In this document: one piece after another, positions 57,172 to 64,000 of the stretch | How the letters are laid out: every line of letters begins with the position of its first letter | How positions within the stretch are numbered: the stretch's first letter is position 1 | Origin: Pinus tabuliformis | Lineage: Eukaryota; Streptophyta; Pinopsida; Pinales; Pinaceae | Direction: 5' to 3' | Length of the DNA: 64,000 bases | Assembly: GCA_031772625.1 (NCBI GenBank) | Contig: CM062805.1 | Span: 802,681,592 to 802,745,591, forward strand | Notes under the pieces: model-generated | Told to the model about the DNA's origin: nothing | What the model saw: only the letters and a program-made list of their open reading frames with translations | Database searches by the model: none | Translations under genes and position numbers: made by a program

Positions 57172-58716
57172 ATGTTTCAACCTAAGATCAACTAAGAAGA
57201 GAAAGTGGAGAATGTTATCCGTGGTCAATTAAATTTTATGACACTAGAACTTAACTTTGATTTTTCATTTTTTAAGAGTCGAGAGAAAGCAAAAGATGAC
57301 TCTAGACACTTTCGTTGTTTAATGAGCTTGAAAGGACAAGCGCTTAGATGAACCTTTTCTTTTAAGGAGTCGAAAAGGAACAAAAGTGACTACTATGGAG
57401 ATACTAAGCAAGAGGGTTTACAAAACTAATCACAAAACTGCAATATACACCTCGGTGGAAAATTAAAGAGAAATTACCAAGGAGTTACCATACGATAGTC
57501 AGTCTTCCCGAATGTTGTGCTCAGTGCATTGTGATTGGTAAGGCAACAGACTTGGCTTCCTAGGGATAAAGGATTTAAGCCTATTGGGGTCTCCCACTAT
57601 AGACACGACGGTACAGGGAGCACAAGTCCATACTAGTACTTAGCAGTTCAGAGAGGAGGAATCACCCAACCTCAATGAAATGACAACCACTAGGTTCTAA
57701 GACGTTGAAACACGTCTATAGCCTAAACACCTCTAGATGTTTGCGTTAAATTCCAATGCATTATTAGGTTAATTGAGGTTAATTTTAGGTTGATCTTTCT
57801 TAAAATTCTCCTTTGGGTTTCACCACGTGATGTTTTTCAAAATTCCTAAGAATGCAATTAAAATGAGAAGCACTCTTTCCAGTTTGACAATGAAAATCCT
57901 AGCTACAAGGGATAGAGCAAACAAGTACTTTTTGGATCAAACAACAAAGAGAACTCACTAATGCATTTCCCTAACCATTCCTTTTAAGCTTCACAAACTC
58001 AAATGAAATTACATGTATTTCTTTTTCTTTTCAGTTCTCCTTAATGTGAATTATGCACTAAAAAGAAATGCACAATGATTCAAAAGTTTTTTTCACAAAA
58101 ATGTTGATTTATGAGAATTTCACTTAAAGATAGAGGAAGACTAAATGACACTTTTAAATTTAAGGAAACAAATATTTTCGACACTTAAATGAATATATGA
58201 ATCAGATGCACAAGTAGACCAATCGATTATTTTAATGAAGGAAGATTTTACGACACTTCGTATTTGATAAAACAATCGACTAAAACTACTTTCGACAATG
58301 GACTGCAAATGATAAAACAAATACATAAACAAACATTTAACAATCCAGTCTAAAATGGGTCGAAACAAGGAAACAAAGACTGCTTTCAGAGACAAGAAAT
58401 CATCTAAATCCAACAAACAATTCAAACAACTGAAAATTGACTTAAGGCTTTAGCTCCTAGATGGGAAAATTGATCCAAAAGGAATCATCACAGGCCAGAG
58501 TGAGGGACAGTGCAATGCATAGCACTGTCTCTATGCAAAGGGTGCAATGCATAACACCTCTTAGTTACAGATCTATGATGATTACAAAATGACAATTTTA
58601 TGCTCAAAATTGTCTCAAATTTCAGTAAATTGAACTTGAATTCAATGAGAAAAAGAGGGTAAAGTATGTCAAAGTGTTCTAAGAGATTGATTAGCTACTA
58701 TAAGGGATAAAATCGG
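57172..58716 (-). other. 5' leader of the gag-PR element
   Basis: No coding frame is supported. Blocks at 57240-57400 (TTTAAGAGTCGAGA-type motifs) and 57500-57770 match the host element's leader at 9585-10040. The short minus-strand frame at 58141-58425 has no family match. Confidence 0.6.
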
Positions 58717-58734
58717 TCCCTAGCAGAGTTTCCA
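58717..58734 (-). promoter_or_regulatory. Primer binding site of the gag-PR element
   Basis: The minus strand reads TGGAAACTCTGCTAGGGA, three bases after the LTR end at 58738. It is of the same general type as the sites at 30508 and 15731. Confidence 0.7.
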
Positions 58735-58737
58735 TTA

Positions 58738-59753
58738 TGTTAGGGGCAAATTTAGTGTCTTTTCGAACGACTAACCCCTAGACCTAGTAGCAAGTCTAGA
58801 ACAACAGTCAAAGTAATTCCATTGCTTTTCCTATATCTAACAAATAAAAGAAAGAGGAGCAAAAGTACCAACCTGTATCTCTCACTTGATCTCTCTTCCC
58901 TTTGACCACTTTCACCACTCCCTTTCATACTTAACTCGCTTTAAATGTACTTGCACATAAGCCAAGACAGAAAACCATCAAAGCATACATATTGATCTGT
59001 TAACTAAACATATTATAGAATCGAAAGTACAATATACATCACTTAACACATGAATGGGAAAAAGAGTAGAACTCTTTATTCATAGAAGGAAAGATTACAC
59101 CCCATGTAGATGCATGTCCGATTCAACATCATCCTTCCAGCTTCAAACCCTTCTCTCCTCATGGAAACAATAATCTGACATGATAACATTACTCTCTCTA
59201 CTAATCTCTTTCCAACAACATTTCCTTAGCTCAAGAAGTTTCAACCTAGACCAGCCAATGAGAGCTTGGTCCTTTTATAGTTGAAAAGAGGAGGTTAGGC
59301 CATTAATTTCCCTCATGAATGCTTTTCCATATTTGGGAAGTGGTTCCATGGAGGAAGGGATAATGGATTAAGGTTCATTCATCTCCTTCCTCATCCAAAA
59401 GCGAGCCCAATCCGTCTAGAAACCTCTAGAAGCATCCATTGGATGAGGAATCCAATGGATTCATTTGAAAAATTCAATGGATCTCACTCATCGCATGTTA
59501 TATAAAGGCTAGGTTCTATTCATAGTGGCCAGACAGTGTAGTGTCTACCATTCATTGCAGCCAGATAGAAGGCCACCTGCAATGATCTCCTTAGGGAAAT
59601 TTTTTGGATGAATCGTGTCATGAAACTCTTGGGAGGCAAGCATGATGTAGGTTAACTTCATTAGGGAATGAAAACAACTGAATTAGGGTTTGATGGGCCC
59701 TAATAATATAGATATGGAAGTTGGGGTTGATGTGCCCAAATTTTCCTGTAACA
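58738..59753 (-). mobile_element. 5' LTR of the gag-PR element
   Basis: It runs on the plus strand from TGTTAGGGGC to CCTGTAACA, 1016 bp, with TSD GGCGT following. A TATA motif (ACTATAAAAGG on the minus strand) is near 59268-59280. Confidence 0.9.
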
Positions 59754-62700
59754 GGCGTGTTAACCATTAGATCATGTTGGCACCCAAACCCTTGGAACTG
59801 GCACTCCAACACTCATGGTGCAATGTTTGTGCCCACCAGGACATTGTGCTAGTGCTCTCCCATTGGTTCCTACTGGATAGGACCCTATTCCTTTAATGCT
59901 TTTTGTATTTGAAACCTTTAATCCTTGTTTTCTACAACTCAAACCTCGAATTCCCTCCTCTAGCCCCTAAAAGGCTCTTGGAGAGAAATTTCCAGGGGTT
60001 ATATGATTTCGTACCAACACCATCATAACCTTCTACAAATATTGATGTGATGACTGGACTTACCTTGCTAGAGATTTTTTCTTTTATTGTTATTTTATTA
60101 GGTTAGATCCATAAGCCTTAAAACTAGATCCACATCATTCAACCACTTGTATCTCCAGAACAAGCTTTATTTTGGTGATCTTTTCATGCTTGTTAAACTT
60201 TGAAAATCCAAAGCTTCCTTTTGCTAATATTTTCATGCTTGTTAAATTAATGAAAATGTGGAGTTTATTTCCATTCTTTCCTCCTCAATATCCAAGATAA
60301 AATTAGGTGAGTGCACTCTTCTCCTTTTTCTCATACTCATTACATTATGAGAAAGCCATGAGCACACTTTTACCCCTTTTTTAAGCTTGTAAAAAACCCC
60401 ACAAAATTGACACACCTCTAGGTAAAATTTTAAATCTCCCTGAAGATCATTAAAACTAACTGAAAAAGACATTATTGAGTTTATTTATCCTCTCTTTCAT
60501 GCTCCTAAAACAATGAAGGGATCAACCATACAAAAAATGTGTTGGCGGATGGAAAGGGGAGGGAGTGTGGTCCATATTCAATATAGAATGGCAATAACCA
60601 GTCACTCTTAAACATGGCACCTATTAGTGTTAGCCTCTTACAATTGGTATTAGCATATCTTAAGAGCTAAACCATCAACAAGAGTCAGGTAATTGCTTAC
60701 TAAGATTCGATATCTCACTCGATTCATTACCCTTCTAGTCACATGGGTTGTGGTATACCTCTTATGTAATCATTGCTTTCTAATTGGGCATTTTTATTCC
60801 AAGCTTCCAAGATGGAATTTTTGTCATGCCAAAACATGTTCAAGGGAAGTGTTGTGGAGAAAACACCTTCCCATAAAGTTTCAAAACTTATGGGGCCCTC
60901 CAAATGAATTTTGTTGATATCATACCTTGAATTTCTTAGATTGCTTTATTTCGCATGATTTTAATTTTCTTGGATTCCTTTTTGAAAATTTCATTACTTT
61001 TGTTTTGTTTCCATGTTTCCAATGGTTCAAGTTTCGATTCCTTCTGACTTATGGTTTGGAAGATATCCTCGGTCAAAGGTTGGTAAAAAATCATTCTGTG
61101 GGTATTAAAAATATGTAAATATGTATTTTACTTTTACTCTATAACTTGTAGAAACTCAATTAGTTTAAAATATGTAAATATAATTATCTAATTAAATTAT
61201 TGAATTAATTTTAGTTCATTAAGTTAATAAATGTTAAGTAGTTTATTTAATTTAGATAATTAGACTAATTTTTAATTCATTTAACTTGTCAACATTATTC
61301 TAATTATTAAAGTATTTATTAATTTTAATTTTATTAATTAAATATTTATTACAAACCGTGTGATCATATATATATATAATTTAATTTATTTAGTTCACTT
61401 ATTTATTTAACTTTATAATAGAGATTAATTCTTTCTTAACTAAGTATGCTATTTTTAATTTTATTTTTTATTGTTTAAGCTATTTAATTAGTTCATTTTA
61501 ATTAAATTAATATAGTTTTAATTCATTATAATTATTAAATAATATTAAAATAAATGAAAAATATATAAATATGACATCACGCCGGAGGATCCTCCCCTAC
61601 TATGTCATTTACATCACCTACAAATTCTCTTTAGGATGAACTCCTGGGCTAACATAGCCATGGGAGGCTTCAAAAGGAATGTACATCATTCATACATAAA
61701 TGGGTAGAATGGAAATACTTTAGAATGGGGGAGGGCCCGCACTCCACTTATGGGCCTCCACCTACTCCCTCTTCCATATGAATTTGCAACCAAAAATGAA
61801 TTCCTGACTCTGTTTTGACAAAAAATATCCTTGTCCAGGAAGATTTGTTGTAGATAACTCATTCCAATATTGTTCAATTGTCAATATTTTCTCCACAAGA
61901 AAGAAAGGGAAAGATTAAATTTGGTTTTATTATTTTATCAAATTAGATTTGAATCTTTAATTGTTTTTTTTCAATTTTAGAAATCTGAATTTTCTCTCCA
62001 AGACTTTTTTGGAGAAAAATAATTGGACGCTCAAAGAGGAAACAAGGATTTTTCTTAGCTGAAAAGTAGAGATATAAATTTCTCTTCAACAACTTTTCTT
62101 TTAGGATTTAATTTGTAAATTTAAATAACAAATTGTAGTAGGGTTGCAGGTTCCTCTTTTCTAAAAATTTAATACTCGTTTCCCTATTACAAGAGGGTTT
62201 CTTGCTGTAGGATTAGTGGGAATTCCCAGATATGAGCTTGGTATTTTACTTCTTAAGGTTATAACTCTATCAAAGAAGCAAATGATGCACTATTTCAACA
62301 CTGTTCTTTACTAGAAATTTTGAATATCTTGGGAGGAATTTTTGTTACATTGGAAAACACCTCCTCATTATCTTAGAGGGGAAGAACACTTTTGGGTTGG
62401 AATGGAACCCTAATTACATGCCTATTTTCCAAAGTAACACACCCAAGCAAACCTACAAAGGGCATGCTAATGGTAGCCACCAACCAACATTAACCTAGCT
62501 ATGCATGTTATGTATCTTCAATAAGGGTGATTTACTTGAAATTCACGAGCCCACAAGGAAAAAACATGATCTAACTCACCGTGACTTTGTCATTCACTCA
62601 ATTTTGACTTTGAAAAGTTGGAAGGGATCACTTCAAACTCATATATATATATGTTTCCAATCCTAATAGAGACTATCAAGCAAGTAGAAGGAAATAAAGT

Positions 62701-64000
62701 GGAGGAAACTTCCTCTAGCCTTTTGGATTTTACACAAAGTGAGTTGGTGAATAAATTAGAAAAAACAAATCCTCCCATTGCCTATATATTGAAGGCTATT
62801 CCATTGTAATTAGGATGAGAATTCATGTATTTTTATGCTACCAAGATACTGTCTAAGAGAGAGATTAAGGAGTTAGGAACTGGAGGAAGGCATGTTGCAA
62901 CATCTTAGGGTTGTAATCTTCCTTCATTTCATTTCATAATATAAATTCATGGTTTAATGATTATATTCTATATTATTATGCTTCTATGATCTAGACTAAT
63001 GGTGTAATATTGATGCAGTCAATGTTTATATGTTGTTATCTTTTAATACATTGAATTTCTAGGGTTTATACATGTTTTTCATATCACTTGTTGTTCGTCT
63101 TGTGTGCGTGTGTTACTCTTGGAGTTGGTTGAGAATTGTTTCTCTGTCACACTGTATGCTCCAACAGAACCGTGCAAAAGATAAACAAGTTGTCACTCAC
63201 TCATGCTTTGTTAATTCTAGACTAGCACTAGCATTGTTGAATATTTCTTTAATTGAGATCTTTATATACCTTGATCTGTCTTCCTTAGGTTCTAGGAAAA
63301 TGTAAGAGGGTTTCCTTTCCATCTATCCATGCACTAATCCCTATAGTAGAAATGAAGAGTCTACTAGGGATCATTCTTTGATATCTAGATCATATCTCCT
63401 AGATCCTAGATTTTTACTCCTCTATGGTCTTATTTGTTCTTATCAGCTTGGCTTCCCATCATTTTTCCTACTTGCATTCTAGTGTTTTTAAGTCTTATCC
63501 CTTACCTTGACATATATTTCATATATTTCCCTTTTTTCTGAGTAATACTTCTATAACACAATCTTCTAGTTCCTTACAAAGCATTATAATGCATTCTCCA
63601 TTTTTACACAAAGTGTTACCCTAGCTAATAAGGCCCTTTGTAGAATTGAATTCCATGTTATAGTGCCAAGCCTTTGTTGTCCACCAAGTCATATGGACTT
63701 CATTGTTTGAAGTTTTTACCTAATTGGTTGATCCTTGAGTCTATTCTTCTTGTCTTTGTTTCTACTGACTGCATGCATGCATGCATTTATTTTGACAAAG
63801 TAACTTAATTGAATTATTTTGAAAAAATAAAAGGAAAAAAATTATGCTTTTGGTTATTTTAGTTAGTTTTTTCAAGTTCACTTTTGGTTTATTATCTGAG
63901 TATTGTATGTATGCATTTATTTCAATGGGTCAGAACTACATTAATATTTTTATTGTTTTGGAAAAGATGTTTAGTTACTCTCTCCTTATAGAAATGCCTT
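59754..64000. other. Unassigned AT-rich DNA, no supported gene
   Basis: I find no element domain, RNA gene or host gene. Open frames are under 80 codons and lack family features. Notable low-complexity pieces are an A/T-only-like stretch at about 61100-61560, (AT)n at about 61366-61378 and 62640-62652, and (ATGC)n at about 63770-63785. The DNA left of 46438 and right of 59758 was contiguous before the gag-PR element inserted. Confidence 0.55.

Larger units (their letters stand above)
46443..59753 (-). mobile_element. Minus-strand gag-PR element without RT, carrying a nested element
   Basis: The LTRs are 58738-59753 (5') and 46443-47456 (3'), with near-identical 5-bp flanks GACGT (46438-46442) and GGCGT (59754-59758). 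On the minus strand, a primer site (58734-58717), leader, gag (from 57171), PR (to about 55480) and a tandem repeat array follow. A nested element (54877-49562) comes next, then a second gag knuckle region, more repeats and a purine-rich tract before the 3' LTR. I find no RT or integrase, so it appears non-autonomous. The gag is of the same type as the host element at 5600-7940, and the leaders share blocks. Confidence 0.88.

Noticed and set aside
59755..59800. tRNA-like 5' half on the minus strand (GATCTAATGGTTAACAC)
   Set aside because: An A-box-like motif is visible, but no B box or cloverleaf partner follows, even across the pre-insertion junction with 46437.
62618..62809. 63-codon plus-strand frame in the right flank as a possible host gene
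   Set aside because: Short, AT-rich, no motif, and another frame overlaps it on the opposite strand.

Overview
The window reads as intergenic DNA of a large-genome seed plant. A gymnosperm is plausible from the retroelement mix and very long LTRs, but the sequence alone does not prove it. I find no intact host gene, tRNA, rRNA or CRISPR array. Almost everything from about 620 to 59753 is LTR retrotransposon DNA, mostly Ty3/gypsy with one Ty1/copia fragment. The elements are nested in one another and broken by stop codons, frameshifts and deletions. Both strands carry element genes. The last 4.2 kb holds AT-rich DNA with no recognisable gene.

Layout: (1) 1-620, AT-rich DNA with two short tandem repeats. 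(2) About 620-1580, a plus-strand LTR that cuts the reverse transcriptase of a minus-strand gypsy element (1581-5437: tRNA-Met-type primer site, gag, protease, RT, one LTR). (3) A minus-strand 'host' element whose gag is at about 5600-7940. Its leader is interrupted by a solo LTR (7984-9078, TSD TGGAG) and by a 19.3-kb element, and resumes at 29339 to end in an LTR at 30529-31656. (4) 10046-29338, element 1, bounded by TSD GGTTA, with giant LTRs (5.7 and 6.9 kb). The U3 part of each LTR carries a broken reading frame of about 1,000 or more codons. The internal region encodes gag, protease (PR), an archaeal-type RNase H (aRNH), RT, a degenerate second RNase H and integrase (INT), in that order. 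(5) 31815-36395, an internally deleted minus-strand relative, joined head to head with (6) 36396-43305, element 2, the best-preserved pol in the window, with a 3.1-kb 3' LTR. (7) 43306-44772, a copia RT/RNase H pseudogene that element 2 entered. (8) 46443-59753, a minus-strand gag-PR element without RT (near-TSD GACGT/GGCGT, 1.0-kb LTRs), which contains (9) 49562-54877, a non-autonomous element with two 1965-bp LTRs and TSD CCCCC.

Element 1, the deleted minus element, element 2 and the nested non-autonomous element look like one extended Tat-like group. All four share an unusual GGAGCCA-centred sequence just before the 3' LTR. Three (elements 1, 2 and the nested one) share a U5 hairpin. The two whose 5' LTR/internal junction is present (element 1 and the nested one) share a primer site of the TGGnGnnTCnnCTGGG type. 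The three with pol place a second RNase H between PR and RT, and where the original RNase H is present it has lost its catalytic residues. The most interesting observations are this pol arrangement and the large U3-borne reading frame of element 1, which element 2's LTR lacks. Three in-frame stops in that frame's main part are the same in both LTR copies, so the reading frame was probably already broken when this copy inserted.
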